Program-made: the position numbers and the translations under genes | In this document: one piece after another, positions 30,265-39,941 of the stretch | Layout of the letters: every line of letters starts with the position of its first letter | Numbering within the stretch: the stretch's first letter is position 1 | Assembly (NCBI GenBank): GCA_949740535.1 | Contig: CATJHO010000145.1 | Coordinates: forward strand, 1 to 64,000 | Origin: an uncultured Lachnospiraceae bacterium | Lineage (GTDB): Bacteria; Bacillota; Clostridia; Lachnospirales; Lachnospiraceae | Reading direction: 5' to 3' | DNA length: 64,000 nt | Notes under the pieces: model-generated | Told to the model about the DNA's origin: nothing | Database searches by the model: none | What the model saw: only the letters and a program-made list of their open reading frames with translations

Positions 30265-31980
30265 TTGTTAAAGACAGGCACAATGATCGGAGGAACGTAT
30301 AAGATACTGGATCAGATCGGCCAGGGGGGAATGAGCGTGGTTTACCTGGCGATCAATGAGAAGGCCAATAAGACCTGGGCGGTCAAGGAACTCCGGCAGG
30401 AAGCAGGAATAGGCTCTGGGGCAGTGCGGGAGCGTCTGCTGGCGGAGACGGAGCTTCTGAAGCGTATGCGTCATCCAAGGCTTCCCACAATCGTAGATGT
30501 GATCGATGAAAAAGGAAACCTGCTGATTGTTATGGATTACATAGAGGGAAATTCCTTAAAAGAGGTTCTGGCCGCAGAAGGAGCCCAGCCGCAGGAACGG
30601 GTGATTGCCTGGGGAAAACAGCTTTGTGAGGTACTTGCGTACCTTCATGGACAGGATCCCCCCATCATTTATCGGGATATGAAGCCTGCCAATATTATGC
30701 TTCAGCCGGATGGGAGCGTAAAACTGATTGATTTTGGGGCAGCCAGAGAGCTGTGCAGTTCTGATGTCCGGGAGGATACAATTTGTCTGGGAACGCCGGG
30801 GTATGCCGCGCCGGAACAGTGGGGCGGCTGCGGCCAGACGGACCCGCGGACGGATATTTACTGTCTGGGAGCAACGCTGTTTCATCTGGCCACGGGCCGG
30901 GAGCCTGCGGCCGGCTTTGGGGACAGGTTTACAGAAGAGGTTAAGGGACGGGAATTATCGGGCGGTTTTCAGGAGGTTCTGGAGAAATGTACCAGAAGGG
31001 AACCAAAAGAGCGGTTTCAGAATTGTCAGGAGCTTGCCTATGCCCTGGAGCATTATGAGGAGATGGATGAATGCTGGCGGAAGAACCAGCGGAGGCGGTT
31101 TTGGGGATTTGCGGTTACGCTGCTTATGTCCCTGGTTTTCCTGGGCACAGCTTTAGGTGCATGGGGAAGGGAGCAGAAGCTTGCATGGGAGACCTATGAG
31201 GCTTATCTGGAGCGTGCCCTGTCCGCCACAGAGGAAAAGGAACGGATAGATGCGTATGAACAGGCGGTTTCCCTGAATCCCGGCAGAGAAGAAGGGTATC
31301 TGGCTCTCCTGGAGCAGGTGTTTCTGGCGGCAGGAGAGGAAGGGAGTGTTTCTTTCACAAAAGAAGAAGATGCCTTGTTCAGGAAGCTTTTGAACCGGGA
31401 GACTTCTGACGGCCGGACGTTTGAGATGCATTTAAAGGGAAATCCGGCCGGGTATGAACGCCTGGCTTATGCCCTGGGACTGGCCTATTACTATGATTAT
31501 GAGGCGGAAGGAAATAAAAACTATGCGGTAAAATGGCTGAACGCCGCGGCAGCATCCCAGACCCTGCCGGAAGCCTGCCGGGAACGGGCTCTGCGTCTGG
31601 GGAAGATTGGGGAATACTACAGCCGGATAGGGCAGAGGAACCGGGCAGGAGATCTGGCGGTTTCTTACAGTGAATACTGGGAGGATCTGACTGTACTGGC
31701 CAGAGGAAATCTGCTCCAGAAGGACAATGCGGTGACAGCTCTTCGGATGTACCAGGAGCTGGCTTCCCAGATCCACAGCCGGACCCTTGAGTTTCGCCAG
31801 GCAGGGATTGAGCGGGAAGAATTGGAAGAACAGCTTTTTTTGATTCAAACTCATCTCAGGGAGGATTTTACAGAGACTGACTGGGAGGAGACCGGGCTTG
31901 ACAAGATGCGCCGCAGGCTGGAGGAGCTTCTTTTGGAAGCAAAACGTCAGGTGGCGGCTGTCTATGACAAAAAAGGATAA
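30265..31980 (+). CDS. Membrane-anchored Ser/Thr protein kinase (PknB-like)
   Basis: A 571-residue protein starting at TTG with GGGAGG 6-7 bases upstream. The kinase domain covers about residues 12-265: glycine loop GQGGMSVV (19-26), Lys41 in AVKELR, the catalytic YRDMKPANIM (Asp138), IDFG (Asp156) and GTPGYAAPEQ. One membrane segment at about 277-298 is followed by an outside part of some 270 residues rich in helix and Tyr/Glu, with TPR-like helical pairs but no PASTA repeats. Thus it is not the cell-division PrkC kinase. It sits between a prepilin peptidase and a surface protein and may signal for that export or adhesion system. Confidence 0.9.
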   Translation: MLKTGTMIGGTYKILDQIGQGGMSVVYLAINEKANKTWAVKELRQEAGIGSGAVRERLLAETELLKRMRHPRLPTIVDVIDEKGNLLIVMDYIEGNSLKEVLAAEGAQPQERVIAWGKQLCEVLAYLHGQDPPIIYRDMKPANIMLQPDGSVKLIDFGAARELCSSDVREDTICLGTPGYAAPEQWGGCGQTDPRTDIYCLGATLFHLATGREPAAGFGDRFTEEVKGRELSGGFQEVLEKCTRREPKERFQNCQELAYALEHYEEMDECWRKNQRRRFWGFAVTLLMSLVFLGTALGAWGREQKLAWETYEAYLERALSATEEKERIDAYEQAVSLNPGREEGYLALLEQVFLAAGEEGSVSFTKEEDALFRKLLNRETSDGRTFEMHLKGNPAGYERLAYALGLAYYYDYEAEGNKNYAVKWLNAAAASQTLPEACRERALRLGKIGEYYSRIGQRNRAGDLAVSYSEYWEDLTVLARGNLLQKDNAVTALRMYQELASQIHSRTLEFRQAGIEREELEEQLFLIQTHLREDFTETDWEETGLDKMRRRLEELLLEAKRQVAAVYDKKG

Positions 31981-32057
31981 GAACCAGAATCAAATGGGAA
32001 AGGGAAGAAGATTTAGGGAGATACCGTGACACAGATTATGAAAGAGAGGAGAAACAA

Positions 32058-35000
32058 ATGGGACATGCGGAACAAATGTTAGGGCTTTATCATAGGATCT
32101 GGATTATCAGTGGAATTGCAGGAACTGCGTTTCTTACAATGGCTGTGGGAATGTTTTTCCGGTTCCGGATTTTCCGGATCTGGAAGAAACGTCACTGGAT
32201 TTTCCTGCTGGCAGTCGTTGTGCTGGTCTGGCAGGGAAAGACAGGGAGTACGGCAGCTTACGCAAAAGAGAAGGAACTACAGGAACAAACAGGAGAAAGG
32301 GAAACAGGAGAGACAGGAGAAGGGGAAGAAAAAGAACAGCCGGGAGAAAAGAAATCAATGGAACCGGAAGAACAGAAGCCGGAAAATCAGGAACAGAGAA
32401 AAGAACCGGAAGAACAAGGGAGAGAACAAAGGGAAAAACAGGAAGCAGAACAAGAAACGGAGCAGTCCTGGGACACAAAAGTACCTGAGGTCCGCGTCAT
32501 CTGGAAAAATGAACAGGGAGAAAAATGGAAGGATTTTTACCACACGGGCAGAGAGCTGGTCATGGAGCTGGAGATTCGGGAGGAGCACCTTAACAAAGAG
32601 CAGACCTGGATTCAGGCAGAGGCCTGTGACGCAGCAGGGAATACCTTGGATATTGAGGAGATTCAAGAGATAAACGGAAAAAACTGGGCGCAGTTGATGG
32701 TTCTAAGAGAATCCCAGGCGGAGGAACAGTCCAAGGCAGGAGAAGCTCCTTTCTGGGAGCTTCAAGAGGAGGGGGACAGATACCGCTTCACGCTTTATCT
32801 GAAGTCAGAAGCATGTTATCATATTTCTGCCCACATACAGGATACTTCCGGGAATATTCCAAAGGAGGCCGGGGAAGAGGGCCTTTTGGATCTGGGAAGC
32901 TTCTGTCTGGACCGGACAGCTCCGTCAGTTCCGGATGAGACAGGAATCCTCTTAGAGGCAGAACATCAGACCCTTATGGAGAAGCTTTTGAATAAAATTA
33001 CTTTTGGTTACTTCTGCCAGCCGGTGCTGAACGTCAAAATCCAGGCCTTTGACAAAATCAGCGGCGTGAAAGGAATCACCTATATCTGTGAAGGAATGGG
33101 AGGGGATGATGTTTGGGAGCCGTATGAGATAACGGGGACGGCGAAAGCCGGGGAAACGCTTATCTGCAGTGAAAATGGCAGCAGGGCCTTCGTGAGCTTC
33201 TGCCTTCCTGCCTCTTTTTCGGGAACCATCCGGGCACAGGCATGGGACCAGGCGGGGCACCACATGGAAGAATGGACAGAGAGTACGGGGATTCTCGTAG
33301 AATCAGAGGAAATGCATCAGAGGTCTTCCCGGATCGAATGGTCCCTGCCGGAACATGGAGATAGAAAGGAATATTTCTTCCGGGAAGATGTAAATCTGAG
33401 TTTTGTGATGGAGGATACCTTTTCCGGGATTCATTCGCTTCGGATTCAGGCAGGAACAGAAGAAGAGGAGCAGGAGTTTGGAGAGGCAGGACAGGAGCTT
33501 TTGACTGTGCGGGAAACGAATGTGGTACTGCCTGCCTCAAAGAATAACCAGAACCAGATTTCGATTTCTGCAGAGTTTAGGGATTTTGCAGGTTACATTA
33601 CAAAGCTTACAGAGGCTCCGATCATTCATATCGACACACAGCCGCCCAGGGTAGAGGTGGAATGGCAGAACAAGGATGTGAGAAATGAAAACTATTTCCG
33701 GGAGAATCAGACTGCGCATATCAGGGTGCAGGAGCGGAATTTTCTGCCGGAGAAGACAGAGCTTACGGTTACCGGAATGGAGCCTGCGGTACTTTCGTGG
33801 ACCCACCAGGCAGGGGAGGGGTGCAGGGCATCTGCTTCATGGACGGATCGGAACCACGGGGATACCTGTATCTGGGAAAGTGTTCTGGAGTTTGGGGAGG
33901 ATGGCAGCTATACCTTTGGATTCTCCTGTGAAGACGCGGCGGGAAACCGGGGAACTTACGGAAAGACGGATGCCTTTGTCATAGATAAGACACCGCCGGT
34001 TCTGGACGTACACTGGGATAATTCTCAGCCTCAAAACGAATGCTATTATGCAAAGAGCCGCAGTGCTGTTGTGGAGGTGAGGGAGGCAAATCTTGGGCCG
34101 GAGGATCTGAAAGTTCATGTGGAGGCTTACCGGGATGGACAGGATAAGGCGCCCCCGTCCATGGGAACTCTGCGCCAGTGGGAGGAGGGAAGCTGGAGGG
34201 CAGGAATTACCTTTGCAGAGGACGGCCGGTTCCGTATGAGAATCCACTGTACGGATTTGGCGGGAAACGAAGCAGTGTTTTATGAATCGGAGGAATTCGT
34301 CATTGACCAGACGCCGCCGGAGGTGGTTTTTGAGAATGTGGCGGACTGTTCTGCCAATCAGGGATCCGTTGCGCCGATCCTGCATGTGAGAGATGATAAT
34401 TTCGATCCGGAAAAAACCCACATAAGCTTTGCGGGGAGCAGCAAAACAGGACAGACGCCGGCTTGTGCCAAAAGCCAGATGGAAAATGGTTTTACCTTAT
34501 TATGGGGCGATTTTGAGCATCTTCCCCAAAACGATGATCTCTACCGGATTCAGGCTGCTGCAGCGGATCTGGCCGGAAACACGGTCAAGAAAACCCTGAC
34601 TTTTTCCGTAAACCGCTTTGGGTCTGTGTATGAACTGGAGGAAGCGACTGCGAAACTGGCAGGTCCCGGAGGGAGCCGCTATGCCGCTGAGGAGCCGGAG
34701 CTTGTGATTACAGAATATAATCCGGATTATCTGGATTATTATCAGATAATCTGCAGCCGGGAGGGAGAGACGGCAGAGCTTCAGAAGGGAAGAGACTATC
34801 AGGTGGAGGAAACGGGGACGGAGGATACCTGGAAAGCCTACCGCTACCGGATCGGAAAAGAGAATTTTCAGAAGGAGGGGATTTACCGGGTGACTCTCTA
34901 CTCGGAAGATCGGGCGAAGAATGCTTCCAGCAGCCAGGGGAAGAAGAAAAGTCTGGAGTTTATTGTAGACAAAACCGGGCCGGGCATTGTAATCCATGGA

Positions 35001-35393
35001 GTAAAAGACCGGGAGCGGATTGCAGGAGACAGTCTGAAGATCCGCGCCGATGTATGGGATACTTTTTTGCTGGACCGGGCAGAGATCTATGTAAATGGAA
35101 ACTGCGTATTATCTGCAGATGCCAGGGTTTTAGAGGAATCAGAAGGGAGTCTGGCCTGCCGGATTTCCGGGTCCAAAGCATGGCAGACCCTTGTGGTAAA
35201 GGCCTGGGATCGGGCGGGGAATATGACAGAGACAGAAACTGTCCGGTTTCTGCTGACGGAGCAGACAGCCTTTTTGTTTCTTGGGGGTTCTGGAATTGGG
35301 AGCATAACTGCCTTTCTTCTGGCAGCAGCTTTCGGACTGTCTGCCCTGATTTGGATACTTAGAAGCAGGTGGAAAATGGATGAAGGGGAGTAA
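32058..35393 (+). CDS. Large Ig-like-repeat surface protein
   Basis: 1111 residues. Two hydrophobic N-terminal stretches (about 14-34 and 46-62) precede a low-complexity Glu/Gln/Lys/Gly-rich stalk (about 68-155). A series of Ig-like beta domains follows, each opening with a version of IDxTPPxVxVxW (HIDTQPPRVEVEW, VIDKTPPVLDVHW, VIDQTPPEVVFEN, IVDKTGPGIVIHG) and a DxAGN turn. The C-terminus has one membrane helix near residue 1075 and a short basic tail, with no LPxTG motif. The protein should thus be held by membrane anchors with the repeats outside. An adhesin or envelope-sensing role is inference. AGAGGAG precedes the start; the kinase ends 77 bp upstream. Confidence 0.75.
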   Translation: MGHAEQMLGLYHRIWIISGIAGTAFLTMAVGMFFRFRIFRIWKKRHWIFLLAVVVLVWQGKTGSTAAYAKEKELQEQTGERETGETGEGEEKEQPGEKKSMEPEEQKPENQEQRKEPEEQGREQREKQEAEQETEQSWDTKVPEVRVIWKNEQGEKWKDFYHTGRELVMELEIREEHLNKEQTWIQAEACDAAGNTLDIEEIQEINGKNWAQLMVLRESQAEEQSKAGEAPFWELQEEGDRYRFTLYLKSEACYHISAHIQDTSGNIPKEAGEEGLLDLGSFCLDRTAPSVPDETGILLEAEHQTLMEKLLNKITFGYFCQPVLNVKIQAFDKISGVKGITYICEGMGGDDVWEPYEITGTAKAGETLICSENGSRAFVSFCLPASFSGTIRAQAWDQAGHHMEEWTESTGILVESEEMHQRSSRIEWSLPEHGDRKEYFFREDVNLSFVMEDTFSGIHSLRIQAGTEEEEQEFGEAGQELLTVRETNVVLPASKNNQNQISISAEFRDFAGYITKLTEAPIIHIDTQPPRVEVEWQNKDVRNENYFRENQTAHIRVQERNFLPEKTELTVTGMEPAVLSWTHQAGEGCRASASWTDRNHGDTCIWESVLEFGEDGSYTFGFSCEDAAGNRGTYGKTDAFVIDKTPPVLDVHWDNSQPQNECYYAKSRSAVVEVREANLGPEDLKVHVEAYRDGQDKAPPSMGTLRQWEEGSWRAGITFAEDGRFRMRIHCTDLAGNEAVFYESEEFVIDQTPPEVVFENVADCSANQGSVAPILHVRDDNFDPEKTHISFAGSSKTGQTPACAKSQMENGFTLLWGDFEHLPQNDDLYRIQAAAADLAGNTVKKTLTFSVNRFGSVYELEEATAKLAGPGGSRYAAEEPELVITEYNPDYLDYYQIICSREGETAELQKGRDYQVEETGTEDTWKAYRYRIGKENFQKEGIYRVTLYSEDRAKNASSSQGKKKSLEFIVDKTGPGIVIHGVKDRERIAGDSLKIRADVWDTFLLDRAEIYVNGNCVLSADARVLEESEGSLACRISGSKAWQTLVVKAWDRAGNMTETETVRFLLTEQTAFLFLGGSGIGSITAFLLAAAFGLSALIWILRSRWKMDEGE

Positions 35394-35459
35394 CAGAACA
35401 GTCTGCCCGGCCTGCTGCTTTTTGGATGAGTTTTTCTTGGCAAAAGGGACTGCTTGTAC

Positions 35460-35488
35460 TTGTGAAAGGATTGTCTGCATGGTATGAT
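35460..35488 (+). promoter_or_regulatory. Probable promoter of the MBL-fold lipoprotein gene
   Basis: TTGTGA (35460-35465), 17 bp, TATGAT (35483-35488). It lies in the 199-bp gap after the Ig-like gene, which otherwise holds only an imperfect GC-rich hairpin near 35520-35555. Confidence 0.45.
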
Positions 35489-35592
35489 ACCTTCAGTGGA
35501 TAAAGTTATGGGAAGATGCTCCTCTTTTGGCAGGGGCGTGTAAGCCCCCAAGAGAGGGGAACTGAGGAAGATGCAGGGAGAAAGGCCGCAGT

Positions 35593-36429
35593 ATGAGAAA
35601 GACTGTCAAATTTGGAACATGGGCTGCTTTGTGCCTTATTGCAGCAGTCCTGTTTTACGGCTGCCAGAAGAAACAGCAGCCTCTTAAGGAAGAGCTGAAA
35701 ATCACTTTTTTCGATGTGGGCAAGGGAGACGCCATTCTTATTGAGACAAAAGATACCCGTATGCTGATTGACACCGGATATGACGAGACTGCGTCCGTGA
35801 TTTTGGATTATCTTGACCGGCAGGGGAGCGGACAATTGGATTATCTGGTGCTGACCCATTTTGATAAGGACCATGTGGGCGGTGCAGATAAAGTACTTGA
35901 GGCAGTAGATACGGCGTGTATTCTGCAGCCGGACTACGAATCAGACGGCGGCCAGTATCTGGAGTATCAGGAGTCGCTGGAAGAGGCAGGGCAGAAGCCG
36001 GAGCTGGTGACAGAGACCAGAAAGATTTCTTTTGACGGGGTGGAATGTTTGATTTATCCGCCTCAGCAGCAGGAATACAAGGAAGAGGATAATGATTTTT
36101 CCCTGGTAATCAGCATGACCTATGGAGAACAGAGGTTTTTGTTTGCCGGAGACTGTGAGAAAGAGCGGTTAAAGGAGCTTCTTGAGCAGACAGAGTTTGA
36201 GTTGCAGCACGATCTTTTAAAGGTGCCCCATCATGGAAGAAAGGAGAAGAATTCGGAGGAATTTTTGGAGGCTGTCTCCCCGGCTGCGGCGGTTATCACC
36301 TGCTCCCAGGAGGAGCCCGCAGATGAGAAGATACGCAGGATTCTCAGGCAGACAGGGACCCAGGTGTATACAACGGCAGAAGGAACGGTTACCTGCATAA
36401 GCGACGGAGAGCAGATGGAGATTTGGTGA
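35593..36429 (+). CDS. Metallo-beta-lactamase-fold lipoprotein (ComEC C-terminal-like)
   Basis: A 278-residue secreted lipoprotein (signal peptide, lipobox FYGC with Cys24). The MBL fold resembles the hydrolase domain at the end of ComEC: FFDVGKGDAILI, LIDTGY, the metal motif THFDKDHVGG near residue 93-102, FAGDCEKE and KVPHHGRKEKNSEEF. ComEC-type domains degrade the non-transforming DNA strand; a stand-alone extracellular nuclease or phosphodiesterase is a reasonable guess, not shown. No ComEC channel part is present. Confidence 0.87.
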   Translation: MRKTVKFGTWAALCLIAAVLFYGCQKKQQPLKEELKITFFDVGKGDAILIETKDTRMLIDTGYDETASVILDYLDRQGSGQLDYLVLTHFDKDHVGGADKVLEAVDTACILQPDYESDGGQYLEYQESLEEAGQKPELVTETRKISFDGVECLIYPPQQQEYKEEDNDFSLVISMTYGEQRFLFAGDCEKERLKELLEQTEFELQHDLLKVPHHGRKEKNSEEFLEAVSPAAAVITCSQEEPADEKIRRILRQTGTQVYTTAEGTVTCISDGEQMEIW

Positions 36430-36540
36430 AAGAGAATAGCCCTTGAAATCCTTGACCGATACGATTAGAATAGAGAGAGCAGTATGAAAGAACAAAGGGA
36501 AAGCCTCTGTTCCGTATTCAGAAATCAGGAGGAGTATATT

Positions 36541-36987
36541 ATGAGTAAAATTGATGAAATCCGTGCAGAAATGATGAAAGCCATGAAAAACAAAGAAAAG
36601 GAGCGCAAGGAGACCTTGTCCATGCTTCTGGCAGCTTTGAAAAATAAGGCCATTGACAAGCGGGCGGATCTGACGCCGGAGGAAGAATATGAGGTCATAA
36701 AAAAAGAGATCAGGCAGACCAGAGAGACCATGGATCTGGCCCCTGCGGATCGGACGGATATCAAGGAGCAGTGCAGGGCCCGTCTGGCCGTATTGTCTGA
36801 GTTCGCTCCGGAGGAGATGAGCGAAGAAGCCATCCGGGCGGTGATAAAGGAGGTAATATCCGATCTTGGCCTTACAGAGCCGTCCGCGAAGGATAAAGGA
36901 AAGATTATGAAAGAACTGATGCCGAAGGTAAAGGGAAAGGCAGACGGCGCCCTGGTAAATAAACTGACAGGAGAGATCCTTGGTTAG
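36541..36987 (+). CDS. yqeY: GatB/YqeY-domain protein
   Basis: A 148-residue cytoplasmic protein related to the tRNA-binding tail of GatB/GatE. Family blocks are IRAEMMKAMKNKEKERKETLSML near the start, LAVLSEFAPEEMSEEAIRA and the closing GKIMKELMPKVKGKADGALV. Its role is unclear; a tRNA-binding or amidotransferase-related function is often suggested. The start was moved to 36541 because AGGAGGAG precedes it; upstream in-frame codons lack family similarity. Confidence 0.9.
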   Translation: MSKIDEIRAEMMKAMKNKEKERKETLSMLLAALKNKAIDKRADLTPEEEYEVIKKEIRQTRETMDLAPADRTDIKEQCRARLAVLSEFAPEEMSEEAIRAVIKEVISDLGLTEPSAKDKGKIMKELMPKVKGKADGALVNKLTGEILG

Positions 36988-37648
36988 GCGGTTACAGGCC
37001 TGGCTGTTCCTTGTGCTTTTGACCTTTTTGTGCGGCTGCAGCGCAGGCAGGACCAGCGAGGTGGCGGTGCCGGAGGAACAAACAGAACAGAGTGAAGAGG
37101 CCGTGCCGGAAGAGCCGGAAGCAGTACCGGAGCCCATTGAAGTGGGAACGGAGCCGGGAACAGTTCTGGGAGAAGAGAAAATTGTGCTGATGCAGGGAGA
37201 GGAGGCGCAGACTGTTCCCTATACCCGGATCCAGGGACTTGAGGGCTTTACCATAGCCTACGATCCGGAATATTTCACCCTGGAGGTTTCCGAGAAGGAG
37301 CTTTGTTTCCAAAGTTATGCCTATGGTCCGGAGTCCGAAACGCCGGTGTCTGTGCGCATTACAGAGACGGAGGGAGCATCCGCACAAGCTCTGGCAGATC
37401 AGTATGCAGCTGAGAGCAATCAGGAATGTCTGATGGAAGAGGTTACGGCAGGAGAGGGAGAATATCCGGCTATCTGGGTCAGCTATTCGGAGGGTATGGA
37501 TCCGGAAAGCAGGACCTGTGATCTCTATGTAATCCGTTATAATGAAAAGCTTTATGTGGTGCAGATGGACTGCTTTGTGGAAGGCTATGAAGAGATGGGC
37601 GCGGCTCAGGAAAGCCTTCTTTCCACACTGCGCTTTGATGAGGGGTAA
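36980..37648 (+). CDS. Secreted lipoprotein, function unknown
   Basis: A 222-residue lipoprotein that starts at TTG inside the end of yqeY (AGGAGA upstream, 8-base overlap). Signal peptide and lipobox LCGC (Cys20). A Pro/Glu-rich linker (about 28-55, with EEAVPEEPEAVPEP) leads to a globular domain of about 150 residues with ITETEGASAQALADQYAAES and a C-terminal ESLLSTLRF. The ending resembles PsbP/DUF-like lipoproteins that bind the envelope surface, but no family could be named with confidence. Confidence 0.75.
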   Translation: MVRRLQAWLFLVLLTFLCGCSAGRTSEVAVPEEQTEQSEEAVPEEPEAVPEPIEVGTEPGTVLGEEKIVLMQGEEAQTVPYTRIQGLEGFTIAYDPEYFTLEVSEKELCFQSYAYGPESETPVSVRITETEGASAQALADQYAAESNQECLMEEVTAGEGEYPAIWVSYSEGMDPESRTCDLYVIRYNEKLYVVQMDCFVEGYEEMGAAQESLLSTLRFDEG

Positions 37649-37651
37649 GAG

Positions 37652-38572
37652 ATGCATTCACGACAGATAAGAAATTCCTTGATATTGCTGCTGACCGCCG
37701 TGATCTGGGGCACAGCCTTTGTGGCCCAGAGTGTGGGGATGGATTATGTGGGACCCTTCACGTTCACCTGTGTGCGGTCCCTGATTGGCGGCGTCGTTCT
37801 GATTCCCTGCATTGCGCTTCTGAACCGCCTGGGCGGACAGCCGCAGGTCCGTGCAGAGAAAGGAAAAGACAAGGAGAACAAGAAGCTGGTTCTGGGCGGT
37901 GTCTGCTGCGGCCTGGCGCTGTGTACGGCAAGCTGTTTTCAGCAGTTCGGTATCCTCTACACTTCTGTGGGGAAAGCCGGGTTTATAACGGCCTTTTATA
38001 TTATCATTGTTCCGATCCTGGGGCTCTTTTTCGGTAAAAAGTGCGGACCGCTGGTATGGATCGGGGTAGTGCTGGCATTAGGGGGGCTTTATTTTCTGTG
38101 TATGACGGAAAGCCTTTACCTGGGAAGGGGAGATGCGCTGGTATTTATCTGCGCCTGTCTCTTTTCTGTACATATTCTGGTGATTGATTACTTTACCCGG
38201 TATGTGGACGGGGTAAAAATGTCCTGTATCCAGTTTTTTGTCTGTGGAATTCTCTCCGGCGCCGCCATGCTGGTGTTTGAAAAGCCGGAGCTTGGACAGC
38301 TTCTGGAAGCCTGGAAGCCGATCCTTTATGCAGGCGTTCTCTCCAGCGGCGCCGGATATACCTTACAGATCGTAGGCCAGAAGGATATGAATCCCACAGT
38401 GGCTTCGCTGATTTTAAGTCTGGAATCCGTCGTATCCGTCCTTGCAGGCCTGTTGCTTTTAAACCAGCGCCTGACCAGCCGGGAGCTTGCAGGCTGTGTC
38501 CTTATGTTTACTGCCATTATACTGGCTCAGCTGCCGCAGAAGAAAAATACAGGCGGGATATCCCCTGGTTGA
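37652..38572 (+). CDS. EamA/DMT-family transporter
   Basis: A 306-residue inner-membrane protein with ten predicted helices in two EamA repeats. The first starts LILLLTAVIWGTAFVAQ and holds GPFTFTCVRSLIGG; the second includes SGAGYTLQIVGQKDMNPTVASLILSLESV and the closing LLLNQRLTSRELAGCVLMFTAII. DMT permeases export or import metabolites such as amino acids or nucleosides; the substrate here is unknown. GAGGGG before the ATG lies in the tail of the lipoprotein gene. Its stop overlaps the rimO promoter. Confidence 0.9.
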   Translation: MHSRQIRNSLILLLTAVIWGTAFVAQSVGMDYVGPFTFTCVRSLIGGVVLIPCIALLNRLGGQPQVRAEKGKDKENKKLVLGGVCCGLALCTASCFQQFGILYTSVGKAGFITAFYIIIVPILGLFFGKKCGPLVWIGVVLALGGLYFLCMTESLYLGRGDALVFICACLFSVHILVIDYFTRYVDGVKMSCIQFFVCGILSGAAMLVFEKPELGQLLEAWKPILYAGVLSSGAGYTLQIVGQKDMNPTVASLILSLESVVSVLAGLLLLNQRLTSRELAGCVLMFTAIILAQLPQKKNTGGISPG

Positions 38573-38597
38573 ATTTTCCTGTCCGATCAACTATAAT
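38569..38597 (+). promoter_or_regulatory. Promoter of rimO-pgsA-cinA
   Basis: TTGAAT (38569-38574), 17 bp, consensus TATAAT (38592-38597). The -35 box overlaps the stop of the EamA gene. Confidence 0.75.
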
Positions 38598-38618
38598 AAT
38601 TAAAAGGAACAAACGTAC

Positions 38619-39941
38619 ATGAAACTATTATTTATTTCTCTTGGCTGTGATAAAAACCTGGTAGATTCCGAGCATATGCTGGGGATTCTGGAAGAGAAGG
38701 GCTGCACATTTACGGATGACGAAACAGAAGCAGAGGCCATTGTGATCAATACCTGTTGCTTTATTAACGATGCCAAGGAAGAAAGCATCCAGACGATACT
38801 GGAGATGGCGGAATACCGGAAGGCGGGAAACTGCAGGGCGTTACTTGTCACCGGCTGTCTGGCTCAGCGTTATCGGGAAGAAATCATAAAAGAGATTCCG
38901 GAAGTAGATGCCGTACTGGGAACCACAGCCTTTGATGCCATTGCAGAAATGCTTGCGAACGTCCTGGAAGGGAAGAAAGAGCTGAAGTTTGAAGATCCGG
39001 ACCGCCTGGTACAGGGGAGGATGAAGCGTCAGCTGACTACAGGAGGCCACTATGCCCACTTAAAGATTGCAGAGGGCTGTAATAAGCACTGCACCTACTG
39101 CATTATTCCCAGGATCCGTGGAAACTATCGCAGTATTCCCATGGAGCAGCTGATAGAGGAAGCAGAAGTCCTGGCAGAACAGGGGGTAAAGGAGCTGATT
39201 CTGGTTGCCCAGGAGACAACCCTTTACGGTGTGGATCTGTATGGAGAGAAGTGTCTGCCAAAGCTTCTTAGAAGACTCTGTAAGATTCATGGAATCCGCT
39301 GGATCCGGGTACAATACTGTTACCCGGAGGAAATTACGCAGGAGCTGATTGAGGTCATAAAGTCAGAACCCAAAATCTGTCATTATCTGGATCTGCCTAT
39401 TCAGCATGCATCCGATTCTGTTCTAAAGCGTATGGGCCGGAGGACCACAGGCAGAGATCTGAAGCGGATCATTGAGATGCTGCGAAAGGAGATTCCTGAC
39501 ATCTGTCTGCGGACTACCCTGATCAGCGGATTTCCGGGAGAGACCGAGGCGGATCATGAGGCATTGATGGATTTTGTGGATGAACAGGAATTTGACCGTC
39601 TGGGGGTATTTCCCTATTCCCAGGAAGAGGATACGCCTGCGGCTCTTATGCCGGATCAGGTGCCTGAGGAAGTCAAAGAGGAGCGGCGTGCGGCCCTGAT
39701 GGAGCTGCAGCAGGACATTGTTTTTGACAAAGCCGGGGAGATGACGGGCCGGGAGCTGGAAGTGATGATTGAAGGCCAGGTGTCCGGGGAAAATGCCTAT
39801 GTGGGGCGGACCTACCGGGATGCTCCGGATGTGGACGGTTATGTCTTTATTAACACAGAGGAAAATCTGGTGAGCGGAGATTTTGCAAGGGTACGGATTA
39901 CAGGCGCCCTGGAATATGATTTGATAGGAGAGCTTTTATGA
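38619..39941 (+). CDS. rimO: Ribosomal protein S12 methylthiotransferase
   Basis: A radical-SAM enzyme that adds a methylthio group to an Asp of ribosomal protein S12. At 440 residues it is full length. The N-terminal cluster cysteines are in SLGCDKN (10), NTCCF (46/47) and TGCLAQR (80). The radical-SAM CxxxCxxC is in GCNKHCTYCIIP (about 150-161), and a TRAM domain closes the protein. The start is MKLLFISLGC with AAAGGAAC upstream. RimO rather than MiaB is indicated by the NLVDSE and CTYCIIPRIRGNYRS pattern. It overlaps pgsA by 4 bases. Confidence 0.95.
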   Translation: MKLLFISLGCDKNLVDSEHMLGILEEKGCTFTDDETEAEAIVINTCCFINDAKEESIQTILEMAEYRKAGNCRALLVTGCLAQRYREEIIKEIPEVDAVLGTTAFDAIAEMLANVLEGKKELKFEDPDRLVQGRMKRQLTTGGHYAHLKIAEGCNKHCTYCIIPRIRGNYRSIPMEQLIEEAEVLAEQGVKELILVAQETTLYGVDLYGEKCLPKLLRRLCKIHGIRWIRVQYCYPEEITQELIEVIKSEPKICHYLDLPIQHASDSVLKRMGRRTTGRDLKRIIEMLRKEIPDICLRTTLISGFPGETEADHEALMDFVDEQEFDRLGVFPYSQEEDTPAALMPDQVPEEVKEERRAALMELQQDIVFDKAGEMTGRELEVMIEGQVSGENAYVGRTYRDAPDVDGYVFINTEENLVSGDFARVRITGALEYDLIGELL

